From the NCBI GenBank assembly GCA_012522985.1, contig JAAYJJ010000077.1, positions 1 to 8,322 of the forward strand: DNA of 8,322 bases. Reading direction: 5' to 3'. Shown piece by piece: positions 1 through 5,163 of this stretch. The notes below the pieces were generated by a model, which saw only the letters and a list, made by a program, of their open reading frames with translations, did not search any database and had not been told where the DNA came from. The stretch's first letter is position 1. Each line of letters opens with the position of its first letter. The DNA is from Aliarcobacter butzleri. Its GTDB lineage: Bacteria; Campylobacterota; Campylobacteria; Campylobacterales; Arcobacteraceae. A program made the translations under genes and the position numbers.

Positions 1-66
1 ATCATTTGAAAGCAAGATATTAGATAAAAGTATAGATAAGATTACAACTAAATGTATTGTTTTCAC
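1..66 (-). CDS. N-terminal fragment of a probable secreted or membrane protein (runs off the left edge)
   Basis: Read on the minus strand, an AGGAGAG Shine-Dalgarno sequence (positions 78-72) lies 5 bases before a GTG codon (66-64). The frame then stays open for 22 codons to the window edge. The translation is MKTIHLVVILSILLSNILLS followed by Asn-Asp: a basic residue at position 2, then an unbroken hydrophobic stretch of about 14-16 residues. That is the shape of a Sec signal peptide or an N-terminal membrane anchor. No lipoprotein cysteine or clear AxA cleavage site is visible in what is present. The product cannot be identified because the body of the gene lies outside the window. The gene is divergent from the Bax-inhibitor gene, so the intergenic DNA at 67-359 probably carries both promoters. 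A chance open frame this short is possible, but the ribosome site, start and signal-like sequence together make a real gene likely. Confidence 0.55.
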   Translation of the reverse strand, partial: MKTIHLVVILSILLSNILLSND

Positions 67-125
67 TCTAGCTCTCCTAGTAATAATATAGTAGATTAAA
101 GCCAACAAAGCTTTTATTGTTATCT

Positions 126-148
126 TTAAACTTATAGTTTAACTATAA
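126..148. repeat. Two overlapping perfect inverted repeats (possible operator)
   Basis: TTAAACT-TAT-AGTTTAA (126-142) is a perfect inverted repeat with 7-base arms. TTATAGTT-T-AACTATAA (132-148) is a second perfect one with 8-base arms, and it shares 11 bases with the first. The two cannot fold at the same time, so they are either alternative structures or, more likely in DNA this AT-rich, overlapping binding half-sites for a dimeric regulator. A further half-site AACTATA lies at 223-229. The regulator cannot be named. In DNA this AT-rich such palindromes can also arise by chance. Confidence 0.4.
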
Positions 149-170
149 TGTTTATTTTTATTTAATTATG

Positions 171-176
171 TATAAT
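171..176 (+). promoter_or_regulatory. Candidate -10 element (TATAAT) reading rightward
   Basis: A perfect TATAAT follows a T-rich, A-spaced tract (about 150-167). That resembles the Campylobacterota sigma-70 pattern, in which periodic AT-rich DNA replaces a conserved -35 box. It would start transcription near 183 and give the Bax-inhibitor mRNA a leader of about 175 bases that includes the inverted repeat at 196-218. It is supported by pattern only. Confidence 0.35.
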
Positions 177-195
177 ATCATAGATTATTCTATTT

Positions 196-218
196 GTCAA
201 TAGCTAATAACTATTGAC
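196..218. repeat. Inverted repeat GTCAATAG-N7-CTATTGAC
   Basis: Perfect 8-base arms (196-203 and 211-218) are separated by CTAATAA. It could be a dimeric regulator site or a hairpin in the leader. No T-run follows it, so it does not look like an intrinsic terminator. It is the most GC-containing symmetric element in this otherwise very AT-rich intergenic region. Confidence 0.4.
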
Positions 219-313
219 CATAAACTATAGATTAATATCTTGCAAATCTTCAACTATCCTTTAATAAGAAAACATAATTTACTTATTTAATCTCTTTATT
301 AAGCTTTTATGAT

Positions 314-319
314 TAAAAT
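314..319 (+). promoter_or_regulatory. Candidate proximal -10 element (TAAAAT) for the Bax-inhibitor gene
   Basis: TAAAAT lies 40 bases upstream of the ATG at 360 and would give a leader of about 34 bases, a usual length. The upstream DNA is T-rich without a clear -35 box, as is common in this group. It competes with the TATAAT at 171-176, and sequence alone does not decide between them. Confidence 0.3.
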
Positions 320-344
320 ATCAGCACATAATACAATATATATA

Positions 345-352
345 AAGGAAGG
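345..352 (+). promoter_or_regulatory. Shine-Dalgarno site that fixes the Bax-inhibitor start
   Basis: AAGGAAGG sits 7 bases before the ATG at 360. The upstream in-frame ATG at 309 has no such site, and its 17 extra residues do not resemble the family. The site therefore selects 360 as the start. Confidence 0.75.
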
Positions 353-359
353 TGTTTTT

Positions 360-1061
360 ATGTACAGAAGAGATTATCTAAACGGTTCAAGTACTTATGC
401 TAATGAAAGCTCAATGCAAAAAAGTCAAAGTGAGTTGATGTCGTTTTTGAAGGCAACATATCAACTATTTGCTGGTTCACTTTTAGCAGCAACAGCAGGA
501 GCATATATAGGGCTTGATATGGTTAGTGCTATTGCTACTTGGTATTGGGGGCTTGTAATATTCCAATTTATCTTACTTTTTGCTTTATATGCAGTTAAAG
601 ATAAACCTGGTATTAACTTAGCAGTACTTTTTGGATTTACTTTTATTAGTGGACTTACTATAACTCCGCTACTAGCATCTGTCTTTAGTTTACCAAACGG
701 TGCTTCTATAGTTGCTCAAGCGTTTTTAATGACAAGTATAGCTTTTGGTGGTATATCAATGTTTGCTCTTACAACAAAGAGAGATTTTTCATCTATGGGT
801 AAAATGCTATTTATCTCTTTGATAGTTTTAGTAGTAGCATCTTTACTTAATATATTTTTTGGTTCACCAGTATTTCAACTAGCAATTGCTGGGATTGGTG
901 CTATACTATTTTCTGCTTTTATTTTGTATGATACTCAACAAATCATCAAAGGAAACTATAGTTCACCAGTAGAAGCTGCTATATCTTTGTATTTAGATTT
1001 CTTTAATCTATTTATATCGCTATTACAGTTACTTGCAGCATTTTCTAGAAGTGATGACTAA
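360..1061 (+). CDS. Bax inhibitor-1 / YccA-type (TMBIM family) integral membrane protein
   Basis: The predicted protein of 233 residues has a polar N-terminus (about 1-30) and then seven hydrophobic segments near 33-52, 60-79, 85-107, 118-138, 146-166, 171-190 and 206-226. That is the usual topology and length of the bacterial Bax inhibitor-1 family (YccA, YbhL, YetJ). Two acidic positions typical of the C-terminal half are present: Asp191 in ILYDTQQI and Asp213 in LYLDFFNLF. In Bacillus YetJ the corresponding aspartates form the pH-sensitive di-aspartyl gate for calcium. In E. coli, YccA binds and restrains the FtsH protease. Whether this protein is a calcium leak channel or an FtsH modulator is not shown here. 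The start at 360 has a strong ribosome site. The 3' end overlaps the thiD2 start by 8 bases (ATGACTAA), so the two are probably cotranscribed and translationally coupled despite unrelated roles. Confidence 0.9.
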   Translation: MYRRDYLNGSSTYANESSMQKSQSELMSFLKATYQLFAGSLLAATAGAYIGLDMVSAIATWYWGLVIFQFILLFALYAVKDKPGINLAVLFGFTFISGLTITPLLASVFSLPNGASIVAQAFLMTSIAFGGISMFALTTKRDFSSMGKMLFISLIVLVVASLLNIFFGSPVFQLAIAGIGAILFSAFILYDTQQIIKGNYSSPVEAAISLYLDFFNLFISLLQLLAAFSRSDD

Positions 1062-1458
1062 AAAATACCATAGAATTATAGATGCAAATCTAAATAGATT
1101 ACGAGAAGGTATTAGAGTTGTTGAAGATATTTTTAGATATATCTTCAACGACAAAACAACTGCTTCAAAACTAAAAGAGTTAAGACATAAATCAAGAATA
1201 GATATATATAAGGAGTTATTAGACTCTAGAGATATCAAAAATGATGTTTTAAAATCCTCAACCCTATCAGAACTAAGTAGAGATAATTTAGACTCTATTT
1301 TAATAGCAAACTTCAAAAGAGCACAAGAAAGTGCTAGGGTATTAGAGGAGTTTACTAAGCTACTTGATGAAAAGAGTTCAGCAAATTTTAAATATATAAG
1401 ATATGAACTTTATGATTTAGAAAAGGCTTTAATAAATATAACTTCAAACTCTAAATAG
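1054..1458 (+). CDS. thiD2: ThiD2-type hydroxymethylpyrimidine phosphate kinase (stand-alone)
   Basis: The protein is 134 residues, all helical in character, and opens YHRIIDANLNRLREGIRVVED. This matches the ThiD2 domain, often annotated as the N-terminal part of a thiamine-phosphate pyrophosphorylase. ThiD2 is known as a non-canonical kinase that phosphorylates HMP-P to HMP-PP for thiamine synthesis without the free-HMP kinase activity of classical ThiD. It occurs alone or fused to ThiE; here no ThiE part follows, so it is the stand-alone form. Residues 9-30 and 83-104 are similar (ANLNRLREGIRVVED against ANFKRAQESARVLEE), an internal duplication. The ATG at 1054 is preferred because homologous sequence begins there. 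A GTG at 1051 and a TTG at 1033 are also in frame but add nothing recognisable, and no strong ribosome site is visible, which fits coupling to the upstream gene. The last 49 bases overlap bioC on the other strand. Confidence 0.82.
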   Translation: MTKKYHRIIDANLNRLREGIRVVEDIFRYIFNDKTTASKLKELRHKSRIDIYKELLDSRDIKNDVLKSSTLSELSRDNLDSILIANFKRAQESARVLEEFTKLLDEKSSANFKYIRYELYDLEKALINITSNSK

Positions 1459-2108
1459 TTATGAGGATAGTTAAGATATAGATTTTTGCTCTCTTTATAG
1501 CTTAGCTTATCCATACCACCTTTGACTCCACTTTTTTTAATATAATCAAAAAGTTCTTTTTTATTTGGAAACTCTAGCTTATATTCATATATCTCATAAG
1601 TAAAATCTACACTATTTGAAAAGCAAGATAATATATCCTCTTTAGTTAATATAGGTGATGATTGTTTTGTAATATCAAAAATTGATTTAAATGTATTTGA
1701 TGTAAAAAGAGCTAGATTTAACTCCTTTGTTATAGATAATAAAAAAGAGATCAATTTTGCTAAATCTTTTGACCATTGCATAGCTGAAGATGATAAAATC
1801 AAATCAAAACTTTTATTTTCAAAAAAACTATAAAACTCTTTACTATCAAAATCAAAACAATAGATATCTAGATTTTTATCTTTTGGATGTAGATCACACA
1901 TAGCCTGTGAAAAATCAACAGCTATATAGTGTTTTGGTAAATGTGATATATTTTTATATATTTGTCCACTACCACAACCAAGTTCTAAAATATATTGTGC
2001 TTTATCATCTATATCTCTAGCTAAGGCTTTGGCTATAATTTGTTGGATGATATTATGCTTTCCATACTCTTTACTATGTATTGAAAACTGCTCTTTAACT
2101 TTATTCAT
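1410..2108 (-). CDS. bioC: BioC-like malonyl-ACP O-methyltransferase
   Basis: This is a class I SAM-dependent methyltransferase of 232 residues. Motif I is LELGCGSGQIYK (41-52), followed by an acidic ribose-binding Asp65 in YIAVDFSQAM. A BioC-like segment SSSAMQW (106-112) occupies the place of the NLAVQW segment of E. coli BioC. The N-terminus FSIHSKEYGKHNIIQ (8-22) and the later KKSGVKGG (191-198) also fit BioC. BioC methylates the free carboxyl of malonyl-ACP so that fatty-acid synthesis can build the pimeloyl chain of biotin. The alternative is another small-molecule methyltransferase; no other bio gene is next to it. Its 3' end overlaps thiD2 tail to tail. The ATG at 2108 has no clear ribosome site, but the FSxHxxEY motif directly after it supports the start. 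Confidence 0.72.
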   Translation of the reverse strand: MNKVKEQFSIHSKEYGKHNIIQQIIAKALARDIDDKAQYILELGCGSGQIYKNISHLPKHYIAVDFSQAMCDLHPKDKNLDIYCFDFDSKEFYSFFENKSFDLILSSSAMQWSKDLAKLISFLLSITKELNLALFTSNTFKSIFDITKQSSPILTKEDILSCFSNSVDFTYEIYEYKLEFPNKKELFDYIKKSGVKGGMDKLSYKESKNLYLNYPHNYLEFEVIFIKAFSKS

Positions 2109-2113
2109 ATCTA

Positions 2114-2119
2114 ATTTTA
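2114..2119 (-). promoter_or_regulatory. Candidate -10 element for bioC, very close to the start codon
   Basis: Read leftward, TAAAAT (2119 to 2114) ends 5 bases before the bioC ATG (2108). With the usual 6-8 base distance to the start of transcription, the mRNA would be leaderless. This agrees with the missing Shine-Dalgarno sequence. The call is weak because TAAAAT is frequent in DNA of this composition and other candidates lie further upstream. Confidence 0.25.
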
Positions 2120-2142
2120 ACTTTGTTTAAATAAATTTTAGA

Positions 2143-2148
2143 TAAAAT
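2143..2148 (+). promoter_or_regulatory. Candidate -10 element (TAAAAT) of the secG operon
   Basis: TTTTAGATAAAATATAC (2137-2153) resembles Campylobacterota vegetative promoters, with TAAAAT at 2143-2148 after a T-rich stretch. It would start transcription near 2155, giving a leader of about 46 bases that contains the small hairpin at 2162-2177 and the AAAGGA ribosome site at 2185-2190. It is the only intergenic place for a promoter ahead of the six-gene run. Confidence 0.45.
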
Positions 2149-2161
2149 ATACAAATTTTTG

Positions 2162-2177
2162 ACTCTTATTAAAGAGT
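2162..2177 (+). repeat. Small inverted repeat in the secG leader
   Basis: ACTCTT-ATTA-AAGAGT is a perfect stem of 6 pairs with a 4-base loop, followed by TTTTAA. Shape and T-run loosely resemble a weak terminator or attenuator lying between the likely promoter and the secG ribosome site. The stem is short and AT-rich, so an operator or chance are equally possible. Confidence 0.35.
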
Positions 2178-2200
2178 TTTAACAAAAGGATAAAACAAAA

Positions 2201-2545
2201 ATGACTACGACACTGTTAATAATACAGTTTACACTAACTGTGTTAATTACTATTGTAATTTTATTGCAAAAAAGTTCAAGTATAGGACTTGGTGCATATA
2301 GCGGTAGCAATGAATCAATGTTTGGTTCAAAAGGGCCAACAAACTTTTTGCAAAAAGCTACTTATACTTTGGGGCTTTTATTTGTTCTAAATACTTTAAC
2401 ACTGGGGTATTTTTATAATCAAGAAACATCAAAAAGTGCTATAGATAAAGTAAATATAGAATCACTAATCCCTAGTGCACCACAAGAAAACATAGCACCA
2501 ACTGCACCAACAAGTACTTCTGAAGTACCACAATCTATAGAATAA
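2201..2545 (+). CDS. secG: Protein translocase subunit SecG
   Basis: The protein has 114 residues with two membrane segments (about 3-23 and 53-71). They are joined by the conserved cytoplasmic loop LLQKSSSIGLGAYSGSNES (21-39) with a following FGSKGPTNFLQKAT, the hallmark of SecG. SecG is the small accessory subunit of the SecYEG inner-membrane channel and helps SecA-driven export. After the second helix comes a tail of about 40 residues rich in Pro, Ala, Ser and Thr (about 92-112), a low-complexity extension typical of longer SecG proteins. AAAGGA (2185-2190) precedes the ATG. The gene leads the six-gene run and is followed after 8 bases by the deacetylase gene. Assignment is secure from the loop and topology. 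Confidence 0.95.
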   Translation: MTTTLLIIQFTLTVLITIVILLQKSSSIGLGAYSGSNESMFGSKGPTNFLQKATYTLGLLFVLNTLTLGYFYNQETSKSAIDKVNIESLIPSAPQENIAPTAPTSTSEVPQSIE

Positions 2546-2553
2546 GAGATTTA

Positions 2554-3501
2554 ATGAGAAAAATCCTTTTTCTATGGTTTTTATTTTATGCTTATTCAAT
2601 AGCAGATGCCACAATATTTGTTTATCATAGATTTGGTGATGATAGATATCCATCAACAAATACATCTTTGGAGCAGATAAGAAAAGATTTTGAGTATCTT
2701 AAAAACAATGACTATAGGGTAGTTCCTTTAAGTTTACTTGTTAGTTATATACAAGAAGGCAAAGATATACCACCAAAATGGGTAGTTTTAACTATTGATG
2801 ATAACTACAAAAGTTTTTATGAAAATGGTTTAGAACTATTTAAAGAGTTTGAGTTTCCATTTACGCTGTTTGTTTATGTAGAGGCTAGTGAGGGTAAATA
2901 TGGTGACTTTATGACTTGGGAAATGATACAAGATGCTTCACATTATGGTGAAATAGAGCTTCACTCATATGCTCATCCTTGGCTTACAAAACTAAGTGAA
3001 GATGAGATTGTAACAGATACACAAAAAGCTTTTGAAATCTTTGAAAAAAGAATGGGATATAAGCCTAAACACTATGCTTATCCATATGGTGCATATAATA
3101 AAAAAGTTCAAGAACAACTAAAAAGTTTTGGAATAGAAGCTATTTTAAACCAAACTGCTGGAGCAACAAATAAAAATAGTAGCCCTTATGATCTTTTTAG
3201 AGTACCCTTAACTGGTAAAGCAAATATCTCTGGTGGACTCAAATATGAAGCTCTTGATGTAGAGTGGCTAGAACCACTAGATTATCCAAAAGATGGTATT
3301 TTAAAAAAAGTTAAAGCAAAAGTTGATAAAGATATCAAAAAAGTTAAAATCTTTGTAACTGAAAAGGGTTGGATAGAAGATATCCCTGTACATGATGGTA
3401 TAGTTGAGTTAGAGTTAAATACTCCACTTACTCAAAAACGTTCAAGAATCGCAATAGGTACAACTTATCATAAGATATCTAGTCAAATACTTATAAAATA
3501 A
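2554..3501 (+). CDS. Secreted polysaccharide deacetylase (NodB-fold, carbohydrate esterase 4 type)
   Basis: The protein has 315 residues. The N-terminus [19 protein letters not shown] is a Sec signal peptide with an ADA cleavage motif after residue 19. The NodB-like domain covers about 20-222. Its expected metal and catalytic residues are visible: Asp82-Asp83 in [11 protein letters not shown] (motif 1), His137 and His141 in HSYAHP (motif 2), YPYG (176-179, motif 3), and Arg216 in LFRVPL. Such enzymes remove N- or O-acetyl groups from peptidoglycan or exopolysaccharide using a divalent metal; here the site would be periplasmic. The actual substrate is not shown. Asn84 replaces the Gly usual after the two aspartates in many relatives. 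A further 90 residues (about 225-315) look beta-rich and may be a substrate-binding domain. The gene sits between secG and frr, with gaps of 8 and 10 bases. MT4/MT5-type C-terminal motifs are not clear. Confidence 0.85.
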   Translation: MRKILFLWFLFYAYSIADATIFVYHRFGDDRYPSTNTSLEQIRKDFEYLKNNDYRVVPLSLLVSYIQEGKDIPPKWVVLTIDDNYKSFYENGLELFKEFEFPFTLFVYVEASEGKYGDFMTWEMIQDASHYGEIELHSYAHPWLTKLSEDEIVTDTQKAFEIFEKRMGYKPKHYAYPYGAYNKKVQEQLKSFGIEAILNQTAGATNKNSSPYDLFRVPLTGKANISGGLKYEALDVEWLEPLDYPKDGILKKVKAKVDKDIKKVKIFVTEKGWIEDIPVHDGIVELELNTPLTQKRSRIAIGTTYHKISSQILIK

Positions 3502-3511
3502 AGGAGAAAAG

Positions 3512-4069
3512 ATGCTAAATGAAATATATGACTATGCAAAAGAGCATATGGACAAATCTATCGAATCTTTGAAAAAAGATTATGGAACACTTAGAACTGG
3601 TAAAGTAACAACAAAAGTTCTTGATAATATAAAAGTAAACTATTATGGAACACCAACTGATCTATCTCAAGTAGCAACAGTTTTAACTACAGATGCTACA
3701 ACTATATCTATAACACCTTGGGAAAAAAACCTAGTTGGTGCAATAGAAAAGGCTATTCAAGAGGCAAATATTGGAGTAAATCCAAACAATGATGGAAGTG
3801 CTGTTAAACTATTTTTCCCTCCTATGACTATGGAACAAAGAAATGATAGTGTAAAAAAAGCAAAATCTATGACTGAAGATGCAAAAGTTGCTATTAGAAA
3901 TATAAGAAAAAATGCAAATGATAAAGTAAAAAAACTTCATAAAGATAAAGCTATAACAGATGATGACAATAAAAAAGCAGAAGCAGAAATTCAAAAGATA
4001 ACTGATAGTTTTGTAACAAAATGTGATGATACATTTAAAGCAAAAGAAAAAGAAATATTAACGGTGTAA
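3512..4069 (+). CDS. frr: Ribosome recycling factor
   Basis: A 185-residue protein, the normal length of RRF. It carries the family landmarks LRTGKV (27-32), [12 protein letters not shown] (44-55), PWEK (69-72), [10 protein letters not shown] (86-95), PPMTMEQR (103-110) and [12 protein letters not shown] (126-137), the last with the arginines that contact rRNA. Domain I is the three-helix bundle (about 1-30 and 104-185) and domain II is the inserted beta domain. With EF-G, RRF splits the post-termination ribosome. AAGGAG directly follows the previous stop codon (3499-3501) and precedes the ATG by a normal spacing. pyrE starts 3 bases after its stop. The residue pattern is intact and typical. 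Confidence 0.98.
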   Translation: MLNEIYDYAKEHMDKSIESLKKDYGTLRTGKVTTKVLDNIKVNYYGTPTDLSQVATVLTTDATTISITPWEKNLVGAIEKAIQEANIGVNPNNDGSAVKLFFPPMTMEQRNDSVKKAKSMTEDAKVAIRNIRKNANDKVKKLHKDKAITDDDNKKAEAEIQKITDSFVTKCDDTFKAKEKEILTV

Positions 4070-4072
4070 ATT

Positions 4073-4681
4073 ATGAATATAGCAAAAATATATAAAGATT
4101 CAGATGCTCTTTTAGAAGGGCATTTTAAACTAAGTAGTGGTAACCACTCAGAATTTTATTTACAATCAGCAAAAGTACTAGAAGATCCTCAAAATGCCAA
4201 AATCCTAGCAGAGGCTTTGGCAAAGGAGATTAAAAAATCTGGTATTTTAATAGATGCTGTTTGTGCACCTGCTCTTGGTGGTTTGATAGCTGGATTTGCT
4301 CTAGCAACTGCTCTTAATGTAAGATTTATTTTTGCAGAGCGAATTGAAGGACAAATGAGCATAAGAAGAGGCTTTGAAGTTAAAGAGGGTGAAAAATATC
4401 TTATATGTGAAGATATTATTACTACTGGTGGTAGTGCTTTGGAAGCTGCTGCACAAATAACCAAATATGGTGGGGAAGTAGTTGCATTTGCAGCACTTGC
4501 AAATCGTGGATTTTGTCAAAGAGTAGGAAGCAATATAGATAGAAAAACAAGCTGTAAACTACCACTAGATAAGCCACTATTTGCACTAGCTGATTTTGAC
4601 TTTGATATGTATACACCAGATGAGTGTCCACTTTGTAAAAATGGTAGTACAGCTATCAAACCTGGTAGTAGAGGAAACTAA
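4073..4681 (+). CDS. pyrE: Orotate phosphoribosyltransferase
   Basis: A 202-residue phosphoribosyltransferase. The PRPP-binding loop is [14 protein letters not shown] (111-124), the flexible loop region is [15 protein letters not shown] (89-103), and FYLQSAKVL (28-36) together with [10 protein letters not shown] (65-74) fit PyrE. It joins orotate to PRPP to give OMP, the fifth step of UMP synthesis, in the cytoplasm. The C-terminus [10 protein letters not shown] with IKPGSRG (183-201) marks the longer PyrE subgroup, distinct from the E. coli enzyme. Its Cys185/Cys188 pair may bind a metal or form a disulfide. It is spaced 3 bases after frr and its TAA overlaps the ATG of the RDD gene by one base (TAATG), suggesting coupled translation. 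Confidence 0.96.
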   Translation: MNIAKIYKDSDALLEGHFKLSSGNHSEFYLQSAKVLEDPQNAKILAEALAKEIKKSGILIDAVCAPALGGLIAGFALATALNVRFIFAERIEGQMSIRRGFEVKEGEKYLICEDIITTGGSALEAAAQITKYGGEVVAFAALANRGFCQRVGSNIDRKTSCKLPLDKPLFALADFDFDMYTPDECPLCKNGSTAIKPGSRGN

Positions 4682-5163
4682 TGGCTAGATGGAGAGATAC
4701 TAAAAAAGGTAAAGATAGCAAAACCAAAGAAGATCTCTTCATAGAAGAAGATATCATAAATGCAAACCCTTTTCATAGATTAAAGGGTTTTATTATAGAT
4801 ATGTTTTTAATTATGATGCCTATTATGTATATAACTACATATTTAGTTATGGATGGAAAAGATGATTTCCAAAATAGCCAAATGGCTAGATGGGTAACAT
4901 CTTTTATTTATGGAGCTATTGTAGTGGCTTTTTGGTACTACAAAGCTCAAACTCCAGGGCTTAAAGCCTATGATCTAAAAATTGTAGATAAAACAACAAA
5001 AACAAATCTATCATTTGTAAAATCTATCATAAGATATATAATATTTTTAATCTCTGCTATGAGTATAGTTGGATGGTTTATACCCTTTTTTAGAAAAGAT
5101 AAAGCAACTCTACAAGATATAGCAGTAAATAGTATTGTAATAACTGAAAACAATAAAAAATAA
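4681..5163 (+). CDS. RDD-family integral membrane protein
   Basis: A 160-residue protein with a charged N-terminus (1-30) and three membrane segments (about 35-56, 71-87 and 114-136). The family's namesake residues are present: Arg33 and Asp40 in RLKGFIID, and the later Asp147 in LQDIAV. The segment QTPGLKAYDLKIVD (90-103) is the conserved loop of the family. RDD proteins have no single established role; some members have been linked to ion or proton transport or to osmotic stress, and nothing here decides. The start ATG overlaps the pyrE stop and the stop overlaps the next gene's ATG, one base each. That places the protein firmly inside the operon, and in a pair with the transporter that follows. 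Confidence 0.88.
   Translation: MARWRDTKKGKDSKTKEDLFIEEDIINANPFHRLKGFIIDMFLIMMPIMYITTYLVMDGKDDFQNSQMARWVTSFIYGAIVVAFWYYKAQTPGLKAYDLKIVDKTTKTNLSFVKSIIRYIIFLISAMSIVGWFIPFFRKDKATLQDIAVNSIVITENNKK

Larger units (their letters stand above)
67..359. other. Divergent AT-rich intergenic region
   Basis: This stretch of just under 300 bases separates the leftward secreted-protein fragment from the rightward Bax-inhibitor gene. I see no convincing ORF in it; a possible in-frame N-terminal extension from an ATG at 309 is rejected because it has no ribosome site and the ATG at 360 does. It contains two overlapping perfect palindromes (126-148), a separate inverted repeat (196-218), candidate -10 elements at 171-176 and 314-319, and repeated short words: TAGATTA at 92, 181 and 228, and TATAGTT or its complement at 133, 141 and 223. 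It has none of the DnaA-box clusters expected of a replication origin and no tRNA-like structure. Confidence 0.6.

Noticed and set aside
196..218. Intrinsic terminator
   Set aside because: The stem is AT-rich with a 7-base loop and no T-run follows in either direction.
309..359. N-terminal extension of the Bax-inhibitor protein from an ATG at 309
   Set aside because: No ribosome site precedes it, the 17 residues are not family-like, and a strong AAGGAAGG selects the ATG at 360.
67..359. Replication origin in the AT-rich palindromic region
   Set aside because: No cluster of DnaA boxes and no replication gene nearby; AT-richness alone is ordinary in this genome.
1029..1316. Minus-strand open frame of 95 codons opposite thiD2
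   Set aside because: It lies wholly over well-recognised genes on the other strand, with no ribosome site or recognisable domain; a shadow frame.
3492..3499. TATAAAAT just upstream of frr as a promoter
   Set aside because: It falls inside the end of the deacetylase gene, and transcription from it would start at or after the frr ribosome site; more likely lysine and isoleucine codons.
3809..3994. Minus-strand open frame rich in Phe, Cys and Ile within frr
   Set aside because: It mirrors the lysine-rich helices of frr on the other strand and is not a plausible protein.
4189..4631. Three overlapping minus-strand open frames inside pyrE
   Set aside because: pyrE is unmistakable, and the antisense frames are low-quality shadows with no family features.
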